This document shows, piece by piece, positions 22,787-32,514 of a stretch of DNA of 64,000 nt. The notes beneath the pieces were generated by a model. It saw only the letters and a program-made list of their open reading frames with translations, was not told the DNA's origin and searched no databases. The position numbers and the translations under genes were made by a program. Position 1 is the first letter of the stretch. Each line of letters begins with the position of its first letter. The stretch is from the NCBI GenBank assembly GCA_024734495.1, contig JALMQS010000879.1, forward strand, positions 62,001-126,000, given 5' to 3'. This DNA comes from Forficula auricularia. Its lineage: Eukaryota > Arthropoda > Insecta > Dermaptera > Forficulidae.

Positions 22787-23125
22787 TGTTGGTTAAGTTT
22801 ATTATACCAATAGTAAGAAAACTTTCTTAATTATAATTAAATATGTATGTAAACTTTTCGATATCCCATATAGTGCAATGTATAAGAGTCTGAAAAACTC
22901 TATCTTTGGAATTTAATATCTCCGGAACTGTATTGTTCATAAGTTTCGTTTTGCCACCAATCGATGCACAAGTATTTAAATAATAATCTGTCTAAATTTC
23001 AAAAAAATCCTAAGAAAACCCATTTGATAAAACAACTACCTACTAGTAGAATTTCTTTGGCGTCCGGGAAATATACATACTTATCTAGTTTTTATTCCAA
23101 ATAATGTTTCTGTCTCTGTTTTCAG

Positions 23126-23272
23126 GTCCTCTCTTTGGATGTTATTATTGTCAAATGGTATTTATTAGTGAAGCATTTTTGTATAAACATCTGAAGAAAT
23201 GTTTTCATCAGCCGTTAATCGCAATATATAAATTAAAAGTATTACACATGAAGAAGGATAGAATAAATAATG
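23126..23272 (+). CDS. Zinc-finger gene, exon 2 (C2HC finger)
   Basis: It follows a good polypyrimidine tract (TCTGTCTCTGTTTTCAG) and ends before GTGAAT. Phase 1 on both sides. It encodes GPLFGCYYCQMVFISEAFLY then KHLKKC: a C-x2-C ... H-x3-C finger, distinct from the C2H2 array in exon 3. The Lys-rich rest links to the linker of exon 3. An N-terminal variant finger may serve protein contact rather than DNA binding; that is inference. Confidence 0.75.
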
Positions 23273-23509
23273 GTGAATATATTTATTTCTTACTATAAAT
23301 CTATTACTTTTTAAATTAATTAATGATATTATTTCATTGAGAATGATCATTCTAACGAATTTATTAGCTAAAACTTATCACATACTACTAAAGGCCATTT
23401 TGTGCCTGCTTCTGTAACTACCTACCAACTTATGTCCGTCCCCCAGGGGGTGGGAATTGGAATGCAGGGGGGAGTTGCGAGATGGGGTCCAGGTGGCTAC
23501 TAAAGGGGA

Positions 23510-25755
23510 GTCATTCCGTGCCAAATCAACACACTTTAAATAAAAATTTTACCTCACCACTTTAGATTTTCTTGAAATTTGGTACACTGATATGCTGTGC
23601 TAATATGAATAAAAATACAAAATTTCAAATTTTTATCTTGAATAATTTTTTTTATACGGCCTTGTGAAGTTTTCAAAAAATCGCAAAAAAACCACGAACA
23701 AACAATTTTGAAACTGCTCTAAAAGCTGTCTTAATTGAGTTAGAGAGGTGGGACAGGTGTCATTTTGCAGCTTTTTTAATGCTCTTTTCAGAGACATACA
23801 ACATGACATAGGTTGTAATAAAAATTTTTTTTCAAAATGTAAATCAAATTTTTGATTTTGATTTTTTCTAAAAAGTACCACTTTTAAAATTTTCAAAAAA
23901 ATTCTGTAAATAGATATTACTTTCATAAACTACTATGCAAAGTATAATGATGGGATGGTAATGGGGTCTATGTTTAAAAAATTATTACTGTCTCTTGTTT
24001 TTCATAAATACCCAGTTTTGACCAAATAATAATGATTTTAATTTAGTGAAACGACATTTTATGAAAAATCACTTGTGTATATTAAACTATGGTTATGAAA
24101 TAAACACTCTGTGCTAATTAAATAACCGTTTAATAGTAGAGATTAATAATAGTCCTATAAATGCTTTCGTGAAAAATATGAATGCATTGTACTTTAAATT
24201 AGTCTTATAAAAATATTAGTAAAAACTAAGACAAATAAAACACCAACTTTTTAATCAGTAGAGATTGTGGAGTTGGTGCAAGGTGAAACATCTTTAATAA
24301 AGATAAGAGTGAATAGATATTTTATTTAATATGGATTTACTATGTAGTTAAGGATACTGGGTCACTTATAATTATAAGTGACCCAGTATCCTTAACTCAT
24401 AGTAAATCCATATTAAATAAAATATCTATTTACTCTTATCTTTACCAACATTTTAAATAAAATTAAATCAATTTATGCTATGTCATGAAAATTTACTTAA
24501 TTTACAATAAATATTGTTGTAGGCTAAATAGTTTGATAAGCACATGTTATCTGAAATAGAAATTTCCCTTGCATTCATGATCAGTCTCTGCAGGTCTATC
24601 AAGTTGGAACCTGTCTGTGGTTGTGAGCAAGTTAAAACAAATACCAGTCTGCCAAAAGCCAGGCTGTCTCCACAAGCATTCATTCAGTGACTAGAGTCCT
24701 TGCTGACAAGTAGTGTTTTAAATGTTAGTAATGTCTTAAGTTAGCAATTCCATAATGTAAAATACTTGTTATACCTTACATAAAACAATTGATACTTTAA
24801 ACTTCTGTGTTTTTTGTGTGTTTTAATAGCTAATTTATTTCTTATTGGTTTACAATTAATATTTTTAGTTCTGTGTAAATTTTTAATGAAGTTAAAATAA
24901 ATCTCACCCTTCAATATCACTCATAAATATATAGTCTTGTTATAAAATCTGCTAACTATTGTAAAGCTGACCTAATGAAATAATTATTCATGTATTCACC
25001 AAACAACAAAACAATATGTTCAACTTGAATTGTAGATTTTTATAATGTCATTTTGTTATACAGGCCTAGCAATTTTGCCCGAAACCGCCATTTAAATATA
25101 GCCTAAAAATATATGTTTCATGAATTTATTATTAAACAGTTATTTAATTAGCACAGAGTGTTTATTTCATAACCATAGTTTAATATACACAAAGTGATTT
25201 TTCATAAAATGTCGTTTCACTACATTAAAATCATTATTATTTTGTCAAAACTGGGTATTTATGAAAAACAAGAGTCAGTAATAATTTTTTTAAACATAGA
25301 CCCCATTACCATCCCATCATTATACTTTGCATAGTAGTTTATGAAAGTACTATCTATTCACAGAATTTTTTTGAAAATTTTAAAAGTTGTACTTTTTAGA
25401 AAAAATCAAAATCAAAAATTTGATTTACATTTTGAAAAAAAATTTTTATTACAACCTATGTCATGTTGTATGTCTCTGAAAAGAGCATTAAAAAAGCTGC
25501 AAAATGACACCTGTCCCACCTCTCTAACTCAATTAAGACAGCTTTTAGAGCAGTTTCAAAATTGTTTGTTCGTGGTTTTTTTGCGATTTTTTGAAAACTT
25601 CACAAGGCCGTATAAAAAAACTATTCAAGATAAAAATTTGAAATTTTGTATTTTTATTCATATTAGCACAATATATCAGTGTACCAAATTTCAAGAAAAT
25701 CTAAAGTGGTGAGGTAAAATGGGTGTGTTGAGTTGACATGGAATGAATGACCCAA
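23510..25755. mobile_element. 2.25-kb fold-back element in intron 2
   Basis: Arms of about 650-700 bp (23510-24190 and 25080-25755) are inverted, nearly identical copies with ends GTCATTCCGTGCCAAATC and ...CATGGAATGAATGAC. The identical 97- and 123-codon frames in the arms are the same sequence read twice and are not genes. A second palindrome at 24300-24440 (core GTGACCCAGTATCC) lies near the centre. Confidence 0.8.
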
Positions 25756-26454
25756 GGCATTTGTCCCTGTGTCTATATCTACCTATGTTTCTAAGTTTGT
25801 AAGCCCCCCCCTAGGGGTTGGGGTCCAGGGGACTACTAAGGTGGATTTGTGCCTGTAATTATTAATGCTAAATAAATATATACCGGGTCAGTTTTTTTTT
25901 ATCTTGAGACAGTCTTATAACTCAAAAACAATGGATTATATGGAAAAAGTTTCAAATAAAAGTTTGTTTATATCGAGGGGGAAACTAAACTACGCTATTG
26001 TTTGTCGACGTAGAACAAGCATTCAAGGGTATTTCAATGTCAAGTTCTGTTTTTTAAATAGAACCCTATATTTTTCTATAAGTTTACTTAATCTACAAAA
26101 AAAAAACTAAACAACTTTTATTAGAACTATTTTTTTATACGACATCAAATAAACAAAATACATGAATCAATTAGAACTCAAAAAAAATTCTTAATAATTA
26201 TTTTTAACAATTATTTAACTTAATTATCACATAATAATGATTAAATAATTAATTATTAAATAAATAATCATTAAATCGAAAAGCCACAACAATTAAAATA
26301 AGTGTTTATAATGATCTTAAAACTTCATTATACACAGATTTAATAGATTATTTTCTACTTAATAGAACTATTTAAAATTCGTGACTTCATTTTATCGTGT
26401 TGTAAATCTGTTATAAAATAACAACAAGAAGTGTAAAGGCTACGAATAAACTGA
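25756..26454. repeat. Repeat-rich intron sequence (family T)
   Basis: 25870-26110 starts TATATACCGGGTCAG and contains AGTCTTATAACTCAAAAAC. The same family lies inverted at 39065-39295 and at 63618-64000. The short open frame here is repeat. The rest is AT-rich with nothing recognised. Confidence 0.55.
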
Positions 26455-26697
26455 ATCAGGCCAAAATAACGAAATTGGAACTCTGAACTGGGAGTCCAGG
26501 GGGTAGGTTTACTGGGTTGGAGGGTGATCAGAGGCGGGGGAAAAGTTTCGGGGTTGGTGAGAGGGTCGGTGGGATGGAGAGTGGTTGGAGATAAAGGAGA
26601 AGGAGTATTCAAGTGACGGGGGGGGGGGCAGGGGGCGAGGGGGGGGGGCTTCCCCTTGGCTAGCAAGAGGCCCTCCGAAGGCGGGCCTTGCAGCTAG
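26455..26697 (+). mobile_element. Helitron-like 3' end with G-rich minisatellite
   Basis: G-rich imperfect repeats lead into GGCTAGCAAGAGG, a GC hairpin (GCCCTCCGAAGGCGGGCC) and TTGCAGCTAG followed by T. It matches the ends at 785 and 43822. The 5' boundary was not resolved. Confidence 0.5.
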
Positions 26698-27152
26698 TCT
26701 ATTGATAAAAATATCTCACTGGTCGACAAAAATTATCAAAAATTTTTACCCGTAAACCTAACGTTATAATTAAAAAACTAAGACCATATGTTTATTCTCC
26801 ATTATAATCACGTAGTTTTAGTTTTTTAGTATTAATTCGCTAAAAACAAGTGGTAATTTGAAAATCAAAGAGGAAGCTGTTTTCTATTACGTCAACAGAA
26901 TATTTTTATTTCAAATATTGCTCTTTAATATCTAATTGAACTCGAAAATTGGTCATAATGGCCTTTTTCGTCGTTTTGACCGATAATATCTCAAAACTCT
27001 GACCTGTTGTAAAAAATCGGAAAATTGCATGATAATCAGCGTATAAAACCACTGGAATGCATTGTTAGGTTTAGGGGGAGAAATTTTTGTAGAGAATAGT
27101 TAAATGGATATGCATAAGATGAACTTAAATGAGCAATTCTCTTCTTTTTCAG
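26698..27152. other. Intron 2 remainder before exon 3
   Basis: AT-rich, ending in the polypyrimidine tract TTCTCTTCTTTTTCAG that serves exon 3. No element was recognised. Confidence 0.5.
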
Positions 27153-27997
27153 ACATCAATCTTTCAAATAATATATATAATCAGAGAGAGGAAATATCGT
27201 CTAATCTTTCTTCGGGCCAAGCGATTAAAATCGAACCAAATGATTTTAGCTATGATGATTGGGACAGACCCTTCCCACAAGAAAGCACTCCCCAATCGCA
27301 TCTACAAACACATTCCAAAGAGAAGCAGCCATTCAGGTGTGATCAATGCGGACTTTGTTTATCAAATAATTACTCTCTCAAGCGACATACTCTGACGCAT
27401 ACGCAAGAGAGGCCATACTCCTGTGAATATTGCCCGAGTTCCTTCAAACAAAAATTCCATCTCGATCAGCATATGATGACACATTCTCTAGACAAGCCAT
27501 TCGGATGTGACTATTGTGAGCAACGCTTCTCACTGAAATCAACACTTGAAAGGCATCTCCTGATCCATTCTGGTGAAAAGCCGTTTAGCTGTTATCATTG
27601 CTCGGAACGCTTCTCACGAAAATGTTCTCTTAAAAGGCATGAGCAAACCCATTCTGGTCAAAAGCCGTATGGCTGTCATCTTTGCGAGAAACGCTTCTTT
27701 CAAAAAAGCCAACTTACATCGCATTTGCTGACCCATACTGGAGAAAGACCCTTCGGCTGTCATCTATGCGAGAAACGCTTCTTTCAAAAAAGCAAACTCA
27801 AATCGCATCTGCTGATCCATTCTGAAGAAAAACAATTCGTCTGTGATATTTGTGAAAAACGCTTTTCAAAAAAAGATTATATCAAAGTGCACATGCTGAG
27901 CCATACTGGGGAAAGGCCATTCGGTTGTCATCTTTGCGAGAAACGTTTTGCAAAAAAAAATTCTCTATCTAAGCATCTATCATTAATCCATTCTTAA
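27153..27997 (+). CDS. C2H2 zinc-finger transcription-factor-like protein, exon 3 (main exon)
   Basis: Last exon of a gene with exons 17208-17253 and 23126-23272; joined length 1038 nt, 345 residues plus TAA. The exon starts with AC, which with the final G of exon 2 makes GAC (Asp), keeping phase 1. It encodes an acidic linker (AIKIEPNDFSYDDWD) and then eight tandem C2H2 fingers with TGEKPF-type linkers. Finger starts are CDQC, CEYC, CDYC, CYHC, CHLC, CHLC, CDIC and CHLC. The last finger has H-x4-H spacing. Likely a nuclear sequence-specific DNA-binding protein. An internal ATG at 27104 would extend the frame upstream, but it lies in intron by this model. IKIEP resembles a sumoylation-type IKxE motif. 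Regulation is unknown. Confidence 0.88.
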
Positions 27998-28101
27998 TAT
28001 TTTCCCATATCTCTTATTAAGAACACCGCCCCGGCCTCGCCTCTTTGAGAGGCTTTCATCTAAGATACCACATCTGGCGAATTCATTTAAATCTACTAGA
28101 G

Positions 28102-28793
28102 CAGTGGTGCCCAACCCTTTGTTTGTCGCGGGCCGGATTCAACATGACATAGGATTCGCGGGCCGGATTCTTTATAATTGTATATGTTAGCGGCACCTTT
28201 AATTAAAAAAACTCAACATTTTCAATGAATTCATGAATATTTTTGTGCTGATTTATTTTTTTTTCAAAATATTTGTAAATTTAATGAAAATATTACGTTT
28301 TTAAATTAATGGTGCGGCTAAAATATACTAATATAGGTTAGAACTAAATTAAACAAAACAAATGGCTGCACTGGCAGCCGCTTTACATTAGGCTAGGAGA
28401 GTGGTGATGAATTTTAATAATAAATATATATTTTTTTAATATATTATTAAATAAAATTTTAAAAAATAATAAATTAAATAATAATTATTTAATTTATCTA
28501 TCAGTAAATATTTTAAAATAAAATTTCTGTACTTGTCTAATTTGTCCTTGCATTTAAATAAAAGACAAATTATCCGACAACAAGACCGCACTGCGGCGCA
28601 ATTTGAACTATATTTTTACAAGACTGTCAGTGACACTAAAAATATTGATGTACATAAAAAAATGTAGAAAATTTTGATTTTAATTATCAATATGATTTAT
28701 AATTTTTTTAGATATTTTACAAAAAATACATATTTCGTGTCAACTCGCTCGCGGGCCGGATCCGGCCCGCGGGCCGTAGGTTGGGCAGCGTTG
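28102..28793. mobile_element. Non-autonomous hAT (Charlie-like ends)
   Basis: Starts CAGTGGTGCCCAACC and ends GGTTGGGCAGCGTTG, flanked by a perfect 8-bp duplication TACTAGAG. Just inside both ends are GCGGGCCGGAT repeats that can pair. The interior is AT-rich with no transposase. It lies about 100 bp past the stop of the zinc-finger gene. Confidence 0.9.
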
Positions 28794-28917
28794 TACTAGA
28801 GGCTCTAACAAAGAACAATATAACAACTATAACAAAGAATCGTCTCCTGCGCAACAATTATTCACCGATTAAAAAAAATATTGCCGGGCTTTAAAACTGT
28901 TCAGTGTAAATTTTATA

Positions 28918-28936
28918 ATGGATTGTGAACCTGGCG
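28918..28936 (+). CDS. Candidate first coding exon of an unidentified gene
   Basis: ATG GAT TGT GAA CCT GGC G precedes a GTATGT donor: phase 1, as in the first exon at 17208. TTCAGTGT at 28900 could be an initiator about 18 bp upstream, and an A/T-rich stretch lies about 25-30 bp before that. No continuing exon was recognised downstream, so this rests only on the start/donor/initiator combination. Confidence 0.25.
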
Positions 28937-29422
28937 GTATGTATCTCTGTGTATTTTGAATGGATTTATTTTTTTCTCAGTTTAATTATAGAAACCAGAA
29001 TAAAACTAATTAATAAGTTAAATTTTAAATTATAATTAATCTACTGAACATACATATTTTTTTAATATAAGTCTCATAGTTTTCGAGTTATAGGCATTTT
29101 TACTTTACCATACAGGGAGGTTATGGTCAAGTATTGTAATCGTGAATGAAAAAAGTGTTTTTTTTTTTCGAAATATCTCAAAAACGGCTGAAACTATTTT
29201 GATTAAAAAAAATTGAGCGAAACCATGGCATTTCGTTCTACAAAAAAGCTCTAATAAGTGAATATCGAAAAAATTATATTTTTCGAGATAATAATTGTTA
29301 ATAGTTTTTAAGGAATTTGGTGTTGGTACTTGGTGAAACATTTTTTTTAAAATTATTGGATAAAATACTTGGTAGGTTTCACATTAAGAGTAAAAATACG
29401 AATTTATTTTTAGAGAATTTTA

Positions 29423-29467
29423 ATCTCGATATATATATTTCGGGTGACTAACCCATCTTCAGGAGAT
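29423..29467 (-). ncRNA. Hammerhead-like motif (minus copy)
   Basis: Exact inverted copy of the motif at 29506-29550. Confidence 0.45.
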
Positions 29468-29505
29468 ACAGGAAGTAACAATCTAGCCCATTTGTTACTT
29501 CCTGT

Positions 29506-29550
29506 ATCTCCTGAAGATGGGTTAGTCACCCGAAATATATATATCGAGAT
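29506..29550 (+). ncRNA. Hammerhead-like motif (plus copy)
   Basis: ATCTC, CTGAAGAT, stem GGGT/ACCC with 5-nt loop, GAAA, a self-pairing TATATATA, ATC (an NUH site), then GAGAT pairing with the first strand. Stem III here is a TA hairpin instead of CGT. The same extra base after CTGAAGA is present. Confidence 0.45.
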
Positions 29551-29919
29551 TAAAGATTCTCTAAAAATAAATTCGTTTTATTTTTTTATATCTTAATGTG
29601 AAACCTGCCAAGTATTTTTATCCAATAATTTTAATAATTGTTATGTCAAAATGTCTATTAGTAAGTGCGTTACCAAATTTTTGTGGACGAGCTAGCTCAA
29701 AAACTAGTGTGAATATCAAAATCAAATTTCACATCTAGTTTTGGTGCTTTGAGATTAAGAGCTGATTGGATTTTGGTTCATATCGACCCGAATTAAGGGT
29801 CGTGGAGGGGGGGTTTAAAAATTAAAAATCTAGCCCATTTGAGCAAACTCAACCAAATTTTGTTTATATAATCAGTGGACCCATAGAAGTCTAAAAACTC
29901 AAAAACTAACCCTCCCCCT

Positions 29920-30198
29920 TCTTCTTCTTCGAGTGCCATACCCGAAACGGGTGTCGGCGCCTCTCCACATATACCTGTGCTGAGTGTGTTTAGTTGTTTT
30001 ACACAGATATACGGACTTAGTTTTTAACGCCGGTTCCGAACGGCTAATTTGGAGAGGTGACTAGGCAATTATACTCTTGGTAGGTTGCCATTACTTTCCA
30101 AGAGGAGGCGACTGCAAATATCTATCTGCCGAGACTCGGTCTCGAACCAGCGATCTTCGAGTCAGCGACCCGACACTCTAGCCACTGACCCACAGTCA
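29920..30198 (-). mobile_element. tRNA-derived SINE (family 3)
   Basis: The minus strand has an A box TGGGTCAGTGG and B box GGTTCGAGACC, then a GC-rich body and a (GAA)n tail. It is flanked by a perfect 9-bp duplication CCTCCCCCT. Inserted into element R. Confidence 0.85.
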
Positions 30199-30244
30199 CC
30201 TCCCCCTACATGATTTTAAATAATTTTATTAAATATTAAATACT

Positions 30245-30606
30245 CCCTTGATCAAAAGTTCCCGGAATTTATTCAAAAAATTAAAAATACAAATTTATTC
30301 ATCTAAATCTATATTGTCCCCTTCAAAGTAATCGCCATCGACTGCAACACACTTATGCCAGCGCTTGATCCAATCCTCGAAACATTTTTTATATTCGGTT
30401 TTCGGTATGTCCATCAGTGCTTTCCACGTAATGGTTTTTTAACTCGATTGAACAGAAAGAAGTCACAGGGAGCCAAATCAGGTGAATTCGGTGGCTGTTG
30501 GATGGTATTTGTTGCATTTTTCGTCAAAAAATGTCGAATAATGATGGCACTGTGCGACGGTACGTTATCCTGGTGCAAAATCCACGAGTTTTCTGCCCAT
30601 TATTAA
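30245..30606 (-). pseudogene. Mariner-like transposase C-terminal relic
   Basis: The minus strand reads ILHQDNVPSHSA, then NSPDLAPCDFFLFNRVKKPL, the second and third Asp regions of a mariner/SETMAR-type transposase. A stop and frameshift follow, then a C-terminus in another frame. The end TACTCCCTTGATCAAAAG is a likely terminal repeat. The 5' half is missing. Confidence 0.8.
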
Positions 30607-30765
30607 AAAAAAAAGTGTATAGAGATTATGTTTATTGGAGTAAAATAGAATCTTCAATTATATCTATTTAAGACTTTATAATAAAACAATTGTAATTGTA
30701 ATAATTGTATTTATTCTCTGATAATTAATAAAACATCAATAAACCAGCCATGTGGCGATCCAGGT

Positions 30766-30816
30766 CAAGGGCGGATCCAGGAATTTTTTATGGGGGGGGG
30801 GGGGGGGGCAGAGACG

Positions 30817-30861
<45 letters not shown>

Positions 30862-31077
30862 GAACTTTATTTTCAATTTTTAAAAAAATAAATGTTTTTT
30901 TTTAAAAATCTCATATTTTAAGTTCAATAATATAAAAAAAATTGTTATAAATTCCCTGTCGATTTGGCCGCCGTTTTTTGGCCTCTGCGTGCGACGCACG
31001 TGTTGCACTCCCGCCAGGCACGGGCCTGTATGGGGGGCGGTGACCCCCTCCGCCCCCCTCCCCTGGATCCGCCCTTG
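30766..31077. mobile_element. MITE with CAAGGGCGGATCCAGG ends
   Basis: 16-bp perfect terminal inverted repeats. Contains G-runs, a (CA)n microsatellite at 30812-30855 and a GC-rich right half. Flanks (ATCCAGGT, GTCCAGGG) resemble an 8-bp duplication with mismatches, so hAT-like. It interrupts a Helitron-like 3' end that finishes CTAG at 31125. Confidence 0.65.
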
Positions 31078-31125
31078 GTCCAGGGGGCGAAGCTCCCTGG
31101 CTAACAAGAGCCCGTCTTCGGCTAG
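31078..31125 (+). mobile_element. Helitron-like 3' terminus
   Basis: CTCCCTGGCTAACAAGAGCC, hairpin, then CGGCTAG followed by T: related to the ends at 785, 26697 and 43822. Confidence 0.45.
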
Positions 31126-32009
31126 TACCTAATAATAATGCCATTAATAGCCAAAGATTAGTTCAATTAAGATGCGACATAATTGATTAACATATATTAA
31201 AAAAACACTATCAAAATATGTTTTTAAATTAGCTAATTTTTCCAAAATAATATCAATATTTTTTTTCCTAAAAAAGGAAGTACAAAGTGCTGTACCATTT
31301 TAAAATTTTGACTAAATGGGCCAATTTTTTAAATAACTTGCCCTGCTTGGTTACTAGACTTTTTTTACATTAAAGATGATTCAAAGTTAACTGATGAAAA
31401 TTTTTTAAAGCATAAGTCCGACAAAAAGATTTTTTTTTTCTCCAAAAGTATAATACTTATGATTTTATTTTGAATTCTGGTCAATAGCATATTCAGGATT
31501 GTGCAAAAAAATTAGAATAATAAAATATGTAAATTTGTAGCCACAGCATCTTGATATTTAGGGCTGGATAGCGATTTTCACCATTTTCAAAAAATGCCTA
31601 TAACTCGAAAACTATGAGACTTTTATTAAAAACATTTTTATGTTCGGGACCGTCGTAACTTTTCCTATCCCCTGTTCACGGTTTATCCTTGTGAAACGGG
31701 TCACCCTGTATAAATTCATTAGAATCAGACTACCTTGTCAAGTTTATAATAAAGTTCCATACCTTAGCTTAATATATGTGCTAATTTTAGTTGCTAATAA
31801 GAGCTTCCCTTCTACTAATTAAATAATTAATAATTTGAATTCGAAAACACGAAAAATATATATATATATATTTTTCAAGCTCTATTTCTATATTTTTAGG
31901 TTCCTCTTCTGAGAATGTTGTCATATGTCGTCGACAATTAGTCAAATGTTACAGAGACTGTAATTCAAGAGATAGCAATAAAAAATAAGAAAATCTTGTC
32001 CCTAAAATA
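31126..32009. other. Intergenic AT-rich DNA
   Basis: No gene was recognised. CCTATAACTCGAAAACTATGAGAC at 31595 is an R/S-family phrase, and 31850-31870 is an (AT)n palindrome. Confidence 0.4.
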
Positions 32010-32205
32010 AATTATAGTTTAAAAAAACTAAAAAACACGCTAATAAACTAAAAAGTACATAATAATGTAATAATCAAAAAGTTTGGGGCGCAGAAGCATG
32101 TAGTTTTAATTAATTAAGCCCCACGCTTTTTTTATTATTACATTATTATGTAGTTTTTAGTGTATAAGCGTGTTTTTTAGTTTTTTAAACTATAATTGAT
32201 TTTTT
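32010..32205. repeat. Fold-back MITE (family U)
   Basis: Arms of about 85 bp around GCAGAAGCATGTAG. Outer ends TTTAAAAAAACTAAAAAACA and reverse. Related sequence occurs at 43260-43370, 44817-44900 and 45485-45560. Confidence 0.7.
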
Positions 32206-32225
32206 TTTACTTTTTAGTCTTAATT

Positions 32226-32514
32226 ATTTTTATAGAGAAATGTTTGCGTAATTTAACAGAATGAAATGTTTTTTAATTTATATAATTTAATTTAAATTGA
32301 GTAAACAATTATTTTTATAGAGAAATGTTTGCGGAATTTAACAGAATGAAATGTTTTTTAATTTATATAATTTAATTTAAATTAAATAAACAATTATTTT
32401 TATAGAGAAATGTTTGCGGAATTTAACAGAATGAAATGTTTTTTAATTTATATAATTTAATTTAAATTGAGTAAACAATTATTTTTATAGAGAAATGTTT
32501 GCGGAATTTAACAG
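32226..32514. repeat. 85-bp tandem repeat, about 3.4 copies
   Basis: Unit starts ATTTTTATAGAGAAATGTTT and recurs at 32226, 32311, 32396 and 32481, an exact 85-bp period with one or two differences per copy. A single inverted unit is at 44745-44790, so the array grew from a family U segment. Confidence 0.9.

Larger units (their letters stand above)
18690..23045. mobile_element. 4.4-kb fold-back element in intron 1
   Basis: The outer arms (about 18690-19090 and 22790-23045 plus 22000-22128) are inverted copies; termini AAGGTAGTTGTTCCGCC and ...AACAACTACCT. The right arm is split by the Helitron at 22129-22786. Inside are smaller palindromes (19404-19647, 19905-20085, 21650-21830) and a truncated LINE (20290-21260). 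No gene of its own was seen. Confidence 0.7.
29349..29636. mobile_element. Fold-back with paired hammerhead-like motifs
   Basis: Arms begin AAAATTATTGGATAAAATAC and end with the reverse complement. Each arm carries a hammerhead-like motif in opposite orientation. The centre lies near 29487. It is inserted within element R. Confidence 0.7.
29098..29910 (+). mobile_element. Helitron-like element R, copy 1
   Basis: It begins with TACTTTACCATACAGGG and includes GCGTTACCAAATTTTTGTGG and AACTCAACCAAATTTTGT. These are shared with R copies at 37840-38530, 40675-43822 and 46930-47645. It is interrupted by the fold-back 29349-29636 and cut at its 3' side by a SINE. Confidence 0.6.

Noticed and set aside
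23633..25712. 97- and 123-codon frames encoding nearly the same peptide on opposite strands
   Set aside because: They are the two arms of one palindrome. The similarity comes from the inverted repeat and there is no independent sign of coding.
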